From NCBI GenBank assembly GCA_032229625.1, contig JAVTVZ010000240.1:1-23001 (forward strand): 23,001 nt of DNA. The letters are read 5' to 3'. This DNA comes from Kineosphaera sp032229625. Its GTDB lineage: Bacteria; Actinomycetota; Actinomycetes; Actinomycetales; Dermatophilaceae. Of the stretch, positions 14,128 through 20,952 are shown piece by piece. Under the pieces are notes generated by a model, which worked only from the letters and a program-made list of their open reading frames with translations, did not search any database and was not told the origin of the DNA. Both the position numbers and the translations under genes were made by a program. The number at the start of each line of letters is the position of its first letter. Positions within the stretch are counted from its first letter, which is position 1.

Positions 14128-14768
14128 CAGGGCCGCCGCGAGCCGACGGCGGCGCCGTGGAGGAGCCGCAGCAACGGTTCTCCGGTGAGAAGGATGGCGT
14201 CGTCGCGCCACGACCTGAAGATGGGTTCGTCGGCGGCTTCGGCGCGTTGGAGGTCGGTGACCGTCGTCTCGAGCCAGGAGAGGTTGTTGCCGGTGAAGGC
14301 GTGCATGGCGGCCTCGGTTTCGTCGAGCTGGAGGTTCCACACCGCTTCGTCCTGCGGAGTCAGGGACTCGTCTCGCACGACGAGGACGTCGATGTCGGAG
14401 GCAGGGCCCGCCTCCCCCCGGGCCAGCGAACCGTAGAGCGACGCGTGGAGGCATGGAATGTGCCACGCCTTGAGGTCTGTGACCAGCCTGCCCCGCACCG
14501 TCCCCGTGGCGTTAGCTACCTCGAGGAGCATGGGGGCCAGGACGTGGGCGCGGTTGAGGCGGTAGAGGTTCGCGCGTCCGGCGGGCTCGACGAGGACGAT
14601 GCCTTGGCCGGCCAGCTGGTTGAGGGCGCGCAGGATCGACGTGTGGTTGGCGCCGGCGAGTTCGGCGACCCGACGTCCGGTCAGCGCGACCTCGGTGCCC
14701 GACAGCACCGTCAGTGCACCGGCGTCTCCAGCCGAGAGTACGGTCGCGAGCGGTCGAGACAGATCCAC
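14127..14768 (-). CDS. Winged-helix MNT-type nucleotidyltransferase (putative antitoxin/regulator)
   Basis: 213 residues from GTG 14768. The N-terminal third (about 15-80) is a winged helix: LTGRRVAELAGANHTSILRA, then LNQLAGQGIVLVEPAGRANLYRLN. The second part has the minimal nucleotidyltransferase signature YGSLARGEAGPASDIDVLVV at 112-131, with Gly113-Ser114 and metal ligands Asp125 and Asp127. The C-terminus WRDDAILLTGEPL is typical of the family. In MntA/HepT systems such an enzyme AMPylates and silences its HEPN partner, and the winged helix would add DNA binding. The frame is open upstream through the palindrome but has no earlier family homology. TAATCT lies eight bases before the GTG, so the mRNA may be leaderless. 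It is coupled to the HEPN-like gene. Confidence 0.82.
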   Translation of the reverse strand: MDLSRPLATVLSAGDAGALTVLSGTEVALTGRRVAELAGANHTSILRALNQLAGQGIVLVEPAGRANLYRLNRAHVLAPMLLEVANATGTVRGRLVTDLKAWHIPCLHASLYGSLARGEAGPASDIDVLVVRDESLTPQDEAVWNLQLDETEAAMHAFTGNNLSWLETTVTDLQRAEAADEPIFRSWRDDAILLTGEPLLRLLHGAAVGSRRP

Positions 14769-14782
14769 GAGACCAAAGATTA

Positions 14783-14816
14783 GATCATATCTGTTCCATA
14801 TGGAACAGATATGATC
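14783..14816. promoter_or_regulatory. Perfect 34-bp palindrome, probable operator/promoter
   Basis: The half-site GATCATATCTGTTCCAT is followed immediately by its exact reverse complement, with no spacer and no mismatch. It starts 15 bases upstream of the nucleotidyltransferase GTG. TATGAT occurs outward on both strands at the palindrome ends, so it may hold divergent -10 elements serving both the NTase/HEPN pair and the plus-strand gene at 14965. It is markedly AT-rich against its surroundings. The likely binder is the winged helix of the NTase itself, which is inference. The core recurs at 8622-8634. Confidence 0.75.
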
Positions 14817-14964
14817 CACTCTGTGGGCTGTTGAGACGGCTGGAGTAGCGAGGCCGACGGCCGCCCGTGACGCACGCACTCGCCGCCGAGGAGGACGAGG
14901 ATTGCCGGGCACTGCGCGCGGGTATCGCTCCTGCGTCACGATTCCGACGGAGGAAGGGTGAGCC

Positions 14965-15243
14965 ATGGCGAAGGCGAAGCGCGACGATCCGGGGCCCTCG
15001 GTCAAGGACCCGGACGTCTACGAGGCCTTGCGCGACGAGGGGGCGAGCAAGGAGAAGGCGGCCCGGATCGCCAACGCCTCTGCGAACCAAGGGCGCTCGG
15101 CGGTGGGCCGCCGCGGTGGTGAGGCCGAGGACTACGACGACCGCACGAAGGACGAGCTGCTCGAGCGCGCCCGCGAGCTCGACATCGAGGGGCGCTCCTC
15201 GATGACCAAGGCCGAGCTCATCGACGCACTGCGGCACCACTGA
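14965..15243 (+). CDS. Small protein with Rho_N/SAP-like C-terminal domain
   Basis: 92 residues. The first 45 (KAKRDDPGPSVKDPDVYEAL, then RDEGASKEKAARIANA) are charged and helical and resemble the DUF7218-type N-terminus found in actinobacteria. The last 35 (TKDELLERARELDIEGRSSM and TKAELIDALRHH) match the helix-extended loop-helix of Rho termination factor N-terminal or SAP domains, which bind nucleic acid. GGAGGAAG upstream of the ATG is a strong ribosome-binding site. It may be a small nucleoid- or stress-associated protein. The function is not established. Confidence 0.82.
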   Translation: MAKAKRDDPGPSVKDPDVYEALRDEGASKEKAARIANASANQGRSAVGRRGGEAEDYDDRTKDELLERARELDIEGRSSMTKAELIDALRHH

Positions 15244-15292
15244 GCCGTAGCGCTCGGGTGGGGAGCAGACGAGCCCGGCGCGGTGCAGCGAC

Positions 15293-15388
15293 TCAGGGCT
15301 GCCCCTCCGGCGCCGAGCGATGCTCCCGTCGGACGGCGCCGGGAGTGTTGCCGACGATGCGGGCGAAGGCGCGGTTGAAGGCGGCTCC
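15293..15388 (-). pseudogene. C-terminal relic of an AraC-family regulator
   Basis: The minus-strand frame ends GAAFNRAFARIVGNTPGAVRR followed by EHR and a short tail. This is the second helix-turn-helix end of AraC/XylS regulators (pattern AFxRAFxxxxGxxPxxxRR). Upstream of residue GAAF the homology stops abruptly at about 15388, where plus-strand NmrA-like coding begins. Some 90 % of the gene is missing, so it cannot work as a regulator. Confidence 0.7.
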
Positions 15389-15390
15389 GA

Positions 15391-15640
15391 GCGTGAGGTC
15401 GCCGCCGTCCTCGGCTGCACGCTCGGACGCGACCTGCACGTCGCGACCCTGCCCGGTGACGCCTGGGCGCAATCCCTCACGGACGCCGGATTCCGCCCGC
15501 ACATCGCCGCCGCCCTGGCTGAGCTGTATCGGGCCGACGAGGCCGGCCTGCTCGCACCTCGTGGCGACCGGGTCGTCCGCACCGCGACGAGGATCGACGA
15601 GACGATCGCGCGGATGCTCCGGCCGGTGGCCTCACGCTGA
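15391..15640 (+). pseudogene. C-terminal relic of an NmrA-like NAD(P)-binding protein
   Basis: The frame reads REVAAVLGCTLGRDLHVATL, then PGDAWAQSLTDAGFRPHIAA, then ALAELYRADEAGLLAPRGDR and a tail ending IDETIARMLRPVASR. These blocks match the substrate-domain C-terminus of NmrA/HSCARG-type proteins. The whole Rossmann N-terminus (about 200 residues) is absent. An ATG at 15320 opens the same frame, but its first 20 codons are antisense to the AraC relic and have no homology. A short hybrid peptide may still be made. Confidence 0.75.
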
Positions 15641-15823
15641 CCACCGGGCGCTGTCCGTCGAGGCACGGCGGCGGAGCCACGAAGTTCACTGACCGGGGAC
15701 GTTGATCGTCCGGTTCAGCCACGGCCCCCCACGGAAGCCGGCTCGATAGGCGCCGGGGGGTGACCTTCAGCGTCCGCAGCTCACTCACCACGACCGCCCG
15801 GTAATGCTCGAGCCCATGCCGGA

Positions 15824-15829
15824 CATATT
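15824..15829 (+). promoter_or_regulatory. Putative -10 of the sigma-factor operon
   Basis: CATATT lies six bases before the ATG at 15836, and GGTAAT (15800-15805) lies 18 bases further upstream. No Shine-Dalgarno sequence is present, so a leaderless transcript is likely. Whether the ECF factor recognises it itself is unknown. Confidence 0.35.
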
Positions 15830-15835
15830 CGGGTC

Positions 15836-16399
15836 ATGACGACAGATCGAGCAGGGGCCGACGCGGACGAGCGCGCGCGCTACGAGCGGGTGTTCGCCGC
15901 GACGCATCGGCGGGTGCTCGCCTACGTCGTGCGTCGGGTCGGCGACCCCAGCGATGCCGCGGACATCGTCGCCGACACCTACCTCGTGGCCTGGCGGCAC
16001 GTCGACCACCTGCCGGAGGACGGGGAATCCATCGCGTGGCTCCTTGCGGTGGCGCGGCGCTGCCTGGCCAACCACCGACGCGGCGCGGCCCGGCGCCACG
16101 CCCTGACCGATCGTTTGGCGGCGTCGCTGGAACTCGTCGCCCCTCCTCCCGAGACCGGTGACGAGACGTCGCAGGTGCATCGGGCCTTGTCCCAGCTCGA
16201 TGCGGAGGACCAGGAGCTCCTTCGTCTCGTCGAGTGGGACGACCTGGATCGGGCGCAGATCGCCACCGTGCTGGGGATCAGCCGCAACGCCGTCCGCGTC
16301 CGCCTTCATCGAGCCCGTCGGCGGTTCGCCCACGCGCTCGCCTCCGAACAGTCTCGGCCGTCGACCGGCCGGCTCGCCTACTCCCGGGAGGGATCATGA
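15836..16399 (+). CDS. ECF-type RNA polymerase sigma factor
   Basis: 187 residues. Region 2 spans about 20-85, with YERVFAATHRRVLAYVVRRV, the -10-recognition segment DAADIVADTYLVAWRHVDHL and IAWLLAVARRCLANHRRG. Region 4 spans about 115-170, with ALSQLDAEDQELLRLVEWDD and LDRAQIATVLGISRNAVRVR, the helix-turn-helix that reads the -35. There is no region 1.1 or 3. The stop overlaps the start of the membrane protein gene (ATGA, 16396-16399), the usual layout for a sigma factor with its anti-sigma. The target regulon cannot be seen. Confidence 0.93.
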   Translation: MTTDRAGADADERARYERVFAATHRRVLAYVVRRVGDPSDAADIVADTYLVAWRHVDHLPEDGESIAWLLAVARRCLANHRRGAARRHALTDRLAASLELVAPPPETGDETSQVHRALSQLDAEDQELLRLVEWDDLDRAQIATVLGISRNAVRVRLHRARRRFAHALASEQSRPSTGRLAYSREGS

Positions 16400-17418
16400 C
16401 CATCACCCCAGACGGCGCCCCCGACCTTGCTGGACAGGGGAGGGTGGGCCGAGCGGCGACAGCGCTGCGCACGGCGGACCCGGCCACCTCGATCGACTGG
16501 GATGCGGTGGACGTCCAGGATCTGCTGCGCATCCCCGACCTCGACACCGCGGACGTCACGCGCGACGGTGCGGCGGCGGACCTGCCTGCGCGACTCGACC
16601 GGCCCCGCCGCCGGCGCGCGACGGTCGTATTCGGCGGGGCAGCTGCCCTCGCCGCCGCCGGCGGCCTGGCCGCCGCGGCCGCCTCGGGATTCTTCGACGG
16701 GCCCCGGCCGGAGGTGGCGGGCGTGCAGTGTCTCAGCGGATCGTCCACGGCGGTTCTCGGCGCGATCGGGTCGGGCTCGCCCATCGATGCCTGCGTCACG
16801 CAGTGGCAGTCGTCCGGGGAGCAGGTTCCGTCGGACCTCGTCATGGCATCCATCCCCGGCCAGGCGATCATGGTGGTCCCTCGCGCCGAACTCCCGCCCG
16901 GGGCCACCGTTCTCGATGCGCCACCGGCGATCGATCCGCGGATGGCCGAGTTGTCCGACGCCCTGACGGACCAGATCCGCGGCGTCGACCTGGGCCGCAC
17001 GTGCCGATCGGCCGCTGACGTGCAGCGACGCATCGATCAGATCACCGGTGAGCTGGGGCTCAGCGACACGCCGGTCACCCGGCGCAGCGAGGGCGGTCCG
17101 TGCGCCTTCGCCCTCCTGGATTCCGATGGCCACAGCATCCTCATGTTCCTTCGGCCGCCGCCCGACGAAGCGGGCCCCGCGAGTTCGGATCGACGGTGGG
17201 AACTGTTCGTGGGTGACCTGGCCGCACTCACGCAGAAGCCCGGCGCGAGCGTCGCCGAGCTGAAGGCCGGGGTCGCAGCCGCAGCCGCGCGTCGGCTCGA
17301 CGTCGCCGGCCAAGAGTCGGTGCAGGTCAACGTCGTCCCCACCACCGCAGGCACGGTTCCGCGCCTCTACCTCCGAGCCGGCGGCATCGTCCAGATCACC
17401 ATCTACGCCCCGGAGTGA
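16396..17418 (+). CDS. Probable membrane-anchored anti-sigma factor
   Basis: 340 residues. The N-terminal 75 are cytoplasmic and include IDWDAVDVQDLLRIPDLD and a basic stretch RPRRRRAT. One alanine-rich membrane helix follows at about 77-97, and the remaining 240 residues should be outside. The outer part holds four cysteines (GVQCLSG, DACVTQW, GRTCRSA, GPCAFA), enough for two disulfides. There is no HxxxCxxC zinc motif, so it is not a classical ZAS anti-sigma factor. The role is inferred from translational coupling to the ECF gene and the inside-helix-outside layout. The ATG at 16396 follows GGGAGGGATC. It could instead be a sensor lipoprotein-like partner of unknown mode. Confidence 0.7.
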   Translation: MTITPDGAPDLAGQGRVGRAATALRTADPATSIDWDAVDVQDLLRIPDLDTADVTRDGAAADLPARLDRPRRRRATVVFGGAAALAAAGGLAAAAASGFFDGPRPEVAGVQCLSGSSTAVLGAIGSGSPIDACVTQWQSSGEQVPSDLVMASIPGQAIMVVPRAELPPGATVLDAPPAIDPRMAELSDALTDQIRGVDLGRTCRSAADVQRRIDQITGELGLSDTPVTRRSEGGPCAFALLDSDGHSILMFLRPPPDEAGPASSDRRWELFVGDLAALTQKPGASVAELKAGVAAAAARRLDVAGQESVQVNVVPTTAGTVPRLYLRAGGIVQITIYAPE

Positions 17419-17437
17419 CCGGGTCAGCGGACCGGGC

Positions 17438-18324
17438 TCAAGTGCGGCCGACCCGTTCGGTCGCGAGGTCGGGCTGCGAGGCCGCCCACGAGGCGAGCAG
17501 CGTGAGCCCGTCGGCGGTGGGCGAGCCGATCGGCGCGGTGTAGACGTTGAGGCGCAGGCCGGGTTCGCCGGGCAGGTCCATCGCCTCGAAGTCGAGGTCG
17601 AGCCGGCCGACCACCGGATGGTGCAGCCGCTTGTGTCCGCTGCGGTGGAAGCGCACGTCGTGGGAGGCCCACCGCTGCCGGAACAGCTCACTGCGCGTGG
17701 AGAGTTCGCCGACGAGCTCGACGAGGGCCCGGTCGTCGGGGTCGCGTGTGGCTTCGAGACGCAGCATCGCGGCGCATCACGAGCGACGAGGTCGTAGTCG
17801 ACGAAGAACTCCGGGGCGCGCTGGTCGAGGTAGACGAAGCGCGTCGTGTTCGCCGGTCGCCGGGGATCCGCGAGCACGGGGGAGTAGAGGGCGCGCGCGA
17901 GCGGGTTCATCGCGAGCACGTCGTGGCGGCCGTTGCGGATCCACGCGGGCGCGGTCGTGATCGCGTCGAGCACCTGCTGCAGCGACGGCCGCACCGAGGT
18001 GACGGCCGGCGTGGACCGCCGTCGCGCACCCGGTCCCGACTGCCTCGCCAGTGCAAAGAGGTGAGCCCGCTCGGCTTCGTCGAGCTGCAGCGCCGACACC
18101 AGACCCTCGAGCACGCTCTCGGAGGCGCCGGCGAGCGTGCCGCGCTCCATCCGCACGTAGTAGTCGATGGACACGCCGGCGAGCAGCGCGACCTCCTCGC
18201 GGCGCAGCCCGGGAACCCGCCTGTTGCCGCCGTACGCCGGCAGGCCGGCGCGTGCGGGGGTGATGCGGGCGCGCCGGGTGCTGAGGAAGTCACGGATCTG
18301 GGCGCGCAGGTCCGGTGCGGTCAT
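17438..18324 (-). pseudogene. MmyB-like XRE transcriptional regulator, frameshifted
   Basis: The N-terminal part from ATG 18324 has the XRE helix-turn-helix (VPGLRREEVALLAGVSIDYY and VRMERG at about 35-60) and the start of the MmyB-like ligand domain (PLARALYSPVLADPRRPANT, FVYLDQRAPEFFVDYDLVAR). At about 17770-17773 the frame is lost. The rest continues one frame over as MLRLEATRDPDDRALVELVG, then RFHRSGHKRLHHPVVGRLDL, then GLTLLASWAA, and stops at 17438. Comparing the two halves with the family implies a one-base deletion between codons for RDA and AML. The two pieces together make a normal length of about 295 residues. It is either a recent pseudogene or a sequence error. It is divergent from the SDR cluster, which it probably regulates or regulated. 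Confidence 0.85.
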
Positions 18325-18359
18325 CTCGTCACCGTAGGCACTGGCGCGCGGGCGAGGGA

Positions 18360-18374
18360 GGTACTGCCGGTACC
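18360..18374. promoter_or_regulatory. Candidate MmyB-like regulator operator
   Basis: The inverted repeat GGTAC-TGCCG-GTACC lies 36 bases upstream of the regulator's start and 66 bases before the small ORF at 18426. Regulators of this family commonly sit divergent to dehydrogenase genes. The position fits control of both directions, but the link is inferred. Confidence 0.5.
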
Positions 18375-18425
18375 CGTAATGCCCGTCGCTCCCGCCCGCT
18401 CCCGCTGAGGAGTTGACTGGGCGAC

Positions 18426-18551
18426 ATGCAGCGAGACGCACGCCAACTCACCGTCATGGACCCGCCGGAACGCTCCACCGCACACGCCTGGCTCGACCGC
18501 CTCCCGATCTCTGGGGAGTCCCGCCGGCGCACGCAGGGCGACCTGCGATGA
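18426..18551 (+). CDS. Small 41-residue ORF coupled to the SDR gene
   Basis: It starts at ATG 18426, with GAGGAG about 13 bases upstream, and ends at TGA 18549-18551, overlapping the SDR start as ATGA. The peptide begins MQRDARQLTVMDPPERSTAH and ends ESRRRTQGDLR. It has no membrane segment or known domain. A second in-frame ATG is at 18456. The SDR itself lacks a good Shine-Dalgarno sequence, so translation of this ORF could deliver ribosomes to it. It could be a real small protein or simply a translated leader. Neither is proven. Confidence 0.45.
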   Translation: MQRDARQLTVMDPPERSTAHAWLDRLPISGESRRRTQGDLR

Positions 18552-19420
18552 CGACACGTCGCCGCGAGGTGGTCGTCGTCCTCGGCCCCGGCCAGATCGG
18601 CCAGGCCATCGCCCGTCGCGTCGGTATCGGCAAGGACGTGCTTCTCGCCGACCGCGATCCCGGCAACGCACAGGCGGCCGCCGACGTGCTCGGCAATGCT
18701 GGATTCCGCGTCCACACGGCCGCCGTCGACATCGCCGACCGTGACGCCGTGCGCGGGCTCGTCGCACAGGCAGGCGATCTCGGCGACCTGACCCGCCTCG
18801 TGCACGCTGCCGGCGTCTCGCCCTCGCAGGCCTCGCCCGAGACGGTGTTGCGGGTCGACCTCTACGGCACCGCCCTCGTGCTCGAGGAGTTCGGCCGGGT
18901 CATCGCACCGGGTGGCTCCGGCGTCGTCATCTCCTCCCAATCGGGGCATCGGATGCCGCCGCTGCCCGAGTCGCAGAACCGAGCGCTCGCCCTCTGCCCG
19001 GTCGAGGACCTGCTCTCGCTGCCCTTCCTTCAGCCCGGCGAGGTCGTCGACTCGTTGCACGCCTACCAGCTCGCCAAGCGCGCCAACGGGCTGCGCGTCA
19101 TGGCCCAGGCCATGCGCTGGGGCGAGCGCGGCGCCCGCCTCAACGCGATCAGTCCGGGCATCGTCATGACCCCGCTGGCCGCCGACGAGCTCGCCGGGCC
19201 GCGCGGCGCCGGCTACCGCGCGATGATCGAGGGGTCCCCGGTCGGCCGGGCCGGGACGCCCGACGAGATCGGCGCGCTCGCGGCCTTCCTCATGGGGCCG
19301 GAGGGCGGATTCGCCACGGGCAGTGACGTGCTCATCGACGGAGGCGTCACCGCCGCCTACTGGTACGGCACCATCGACGAGGTCCGCGACGGGCCCGCGA
19401 CGACACAGGAGACGTCATGA
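18548..19420 (+). CDS. SDR family oxidoreductase with extended active-site loop
   Basis: 290 residues. The cofactor loop is GPGQIGQAI (13-21), a variant of the usual TGxxxGIG. Ser129/130 or Ser132 (VVISSQSGHR) and Tyr173/Lys177 (YQLAK) form the active site, separated by about 40 residues instead of 13, because an insertion of the form ESQNRALALCPVEDLLSLPF is present. The C-terminus has the usual GRAGTPDEIGALAAFLMGPE and GSDVLIDGG. The same long-loop group occurs next to MmyB-like regulators in other actinobacteria as far as I recall. The substrate is unknown. It is followed by DUF2255 (ATGA overlap) and a zinc alcohol dehydrogenase, suggesting one catabolic or detoxification operon. Confidence 0.9.
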   Translation: MTTRRREVVVVLGPGQIGQAIARRVGIGKDVLLADRDPGNAQAAADVLGNAGFRVHTAAVDIADRDAVRGLVAQAGDLGDLTRLVHAAGVSPSQASPETVLRVDLYGTALVLEEFGRVIAPGGSGVVISSQSGHRMPPLPESQNRALALCPVEDLLSLPFLQPGEVVDSLHAYQLAKRANGLRVMAQAMRWGERGARLNAISPGIVMTPLAADELAGPRGAGYRAMIEGSPVGRAGTPDEIGALAAFLMGPEGGFATGSDVLIDGGVTAAYWYGTIDEVRDGPATTQETS

Positions 19421-19788
19421 CCCCATGGGATGCGGCCACCGCAGTCGAGCTCACCGCACCGGAGGAGGTCGAGGTCGTCACCCGGCGTCGCGACGGCACG
19501 CTGCGTCGACCGCGGATCATCTGGGACGTCGCCGTGGGCGAGCGGGTCTTCATCCGATCGACGAACGGGCCCGAAGCCGACTGGTACCGCTGGGCGCTCG
19601 CCACCGGGCGCGGGCAACTCATCGCTCGAGGCACGGCGCATGACGTGTGCTTCGTGCCGGCCGAGAACGCCGATCTCCCGGCCGTCGACGCCGCCTACCG
19701 CGCGACCTACGGCCGCTATGCCGGCATCGTCGACCACCTCCTGCAGGACGAGCCGCGCGGCGCCACCCTCGAAGTGCTCCCCGCCTGA
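19417..19788 (+). CDS. DUF2255 family protein
   Basis: 123 residues, whole-family length. Diagnostic blocks are EEVEVVTRRRDGTLRRPRII, then WDVAVGERVFIRSTNGPEAD and WYRWALATGRGQLIARG, then a C-terminal AVDAAYRATYGRYAGIVDHL. The fold resembles the PPOX/FMN-binding split barrel in layout, but the function is unknown. AGGAG (19407-19411) lies five bases before the ATG, which overlaps the SDR stop (ATGA, 19417-19420). It is a member of the dehydrogenase operon. Confidence 0.88.
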   Translation: MTPWDAATAVELTAPEEVEVVTRRRDGTLRRPRIIWDVAVGERVFIRSTNGPEADWYRWALATGRGQLIARGTAHDVCFVPAENADLPAVDAAYRATYGRYAGIVDHLLQDEPRGATLEVLPA

Positions 19789-19845
19789 TCGTCCTCGGAC
19801 GCCCTCCCGTCCTCACCTCCCACCATCACCCCACGGAGAAACCAC

Positions 19846-20862
19846 ATGCGCGCCACCGTCATCCACGGCCCCCGCGACATCCGCGTCGAGGACCGCCCCT
19901 ACCCCACGATCGTCGAGCCGACCGACGCCGTCGTCCGCACCGTTGCCGCCTGCGTGTGCGGCTCCGACCTGTGGCGCTACCGCGGCACCGCGCAGGTGCC
20001 CGAGCCGGTGAAGATCGGGCACGAGTACGTCGGGGTCGTCGAGGCCGTCGGGGACGACGTGACCTCGGTGCGCCCCGGACAGTTCGTCGTCGGCGGCTTC
20101 CTGCACAGCGACAACTCGTGCGCCGCCTGCGCCGTCGGGATGCAGTCGCACTGCCTGCACGGCGGCGGCTACGACGGCTGCCAGGCCGAGGCGATCCGCA
20201 TCCCCAACGCCGACGGCACCCTGATCGCGACCCCCGACCAGCCCGGCGAGGACCAGGTCGCCGACCTCTTGACGCTCTCGGACGTCATGGCGACCGGCTG
20301 GCACGCCGCCGTCTCGGCGAACGTGCGCGACGGCGGCACGGCCGTCGTCGTCGGTGACGGCGCGGTCGGACTGTGCGGAGTCATCGCCGCAGCTCAGATG
20401 GGTGCCGAGCGGATCATCGCCATGAGCCGCCACGCCGACCGCCAGGCCCTGGCCACGCACTTCGGCGCCACCGACATCGTCGCCGAGCGCGGCGACGAGG
20501 GGGTCGAGCGCGTCAAGGAGCTGACCGGCGGGCTGGGCGCCGACTCGGTGCTCGAATGCGTCGGCACGCAGGAGTCGGTGGTGCAGGCCCTGAAGTCGGC
20601 CCGCGTCGGCGGGTCGGTCGGCTGGGTCGGCGTCCCCCACGTCACCGACATCCCGCAGGAGCAGATGTTCTGGCGCAACGTGGGCTTGCGCGGCGGCGTC
20701 GCCCCCGTCCGGGCCTACCTTCCCCACCTGCTCGACCTCACCCTGACCGGCACGATCGATCCCGGCAAGGTCTTCGATCTGAGCCTTCCGCTGGAGGAGG
20801 CCGCCGAGGCCTACGCCGCGATGGACGAGCGCCGCGCCATCAAGTCCCTCCTGCTTCCCTGA
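19846..20862 (+). CDS. Zinc-dependent alcohol dehydrogenase family protein (MDR)
   Basis: 338 residues, normal medium-chain dehydrogenase length. Catalytic zinc ligands are Cys38 (CVCGSDLW) and His59-Glu60 (KIGHEYVG). The structural-zinc lobe keeps three cysteines (NSCAACAVGMQSHC), with the first of the usual four replaced by a non-cysteine, as in several related subgroups. The Rossmann loop GDGAVG (about 168-173) binds NAD(P). The C-terminal LEEAAEAYAAMDERRAIKSL is standard. GGAGAAA precedes the ATG, 57 bases after the DUF2255 gene. It probably oxidises or reduces an alcohol/aldehyde in the same route as the SDR upstream. The substrate is unknown. Confidence 0.93.
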   Translation: MRATVIHGPRDIRVEDRPYPTIVEPTDAVVRTVAACVCGSDLWRYRGTAQVPEPVKIGHEYVGVVEAVGDDVTSVRPGQFVVGGFLHSDNSCAACAVGMQSHCLHGGGYDGCQAEAIRIPNADGTLIATPDQPGEDQVADLLTLSDVMATGWHAAVSANVRDGGTAVVVGDGAVGLCGVIAAAQMGAERIIAMSRHADRQALATHFGATDIVAERGDEGVERVKELTGGLGADSVLECVGTQESVVQALKSARVGGSVGWVGVPHVTDIPQEQMFWRNVGLRGGVAPVRAYLPHLLDLTLTGTIDPGKVFDLSLPLEEAAEAYAAMDERRAIKSLLLP

Positions 20863-20952
20863 CCGGCGGGAGGGAGGGCGCCGACGACGACCCAGCCCGC
20901 CGGCGGTCCAGACTGCGCCGCTGGACGGCGCGGGCACACACGAGGGCGGCCG

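Noticed and set aside
16378..18441. A single 687-codon frame on the minus strand
   Set aside because: Its first third is the MmyB-like regulator. After about 17770 it is an out-of-frame reading of the regulator's own C-terminus and then antisense to the anti-sigma gene. The length comes from GC-rich codon bias plus the frameshift.
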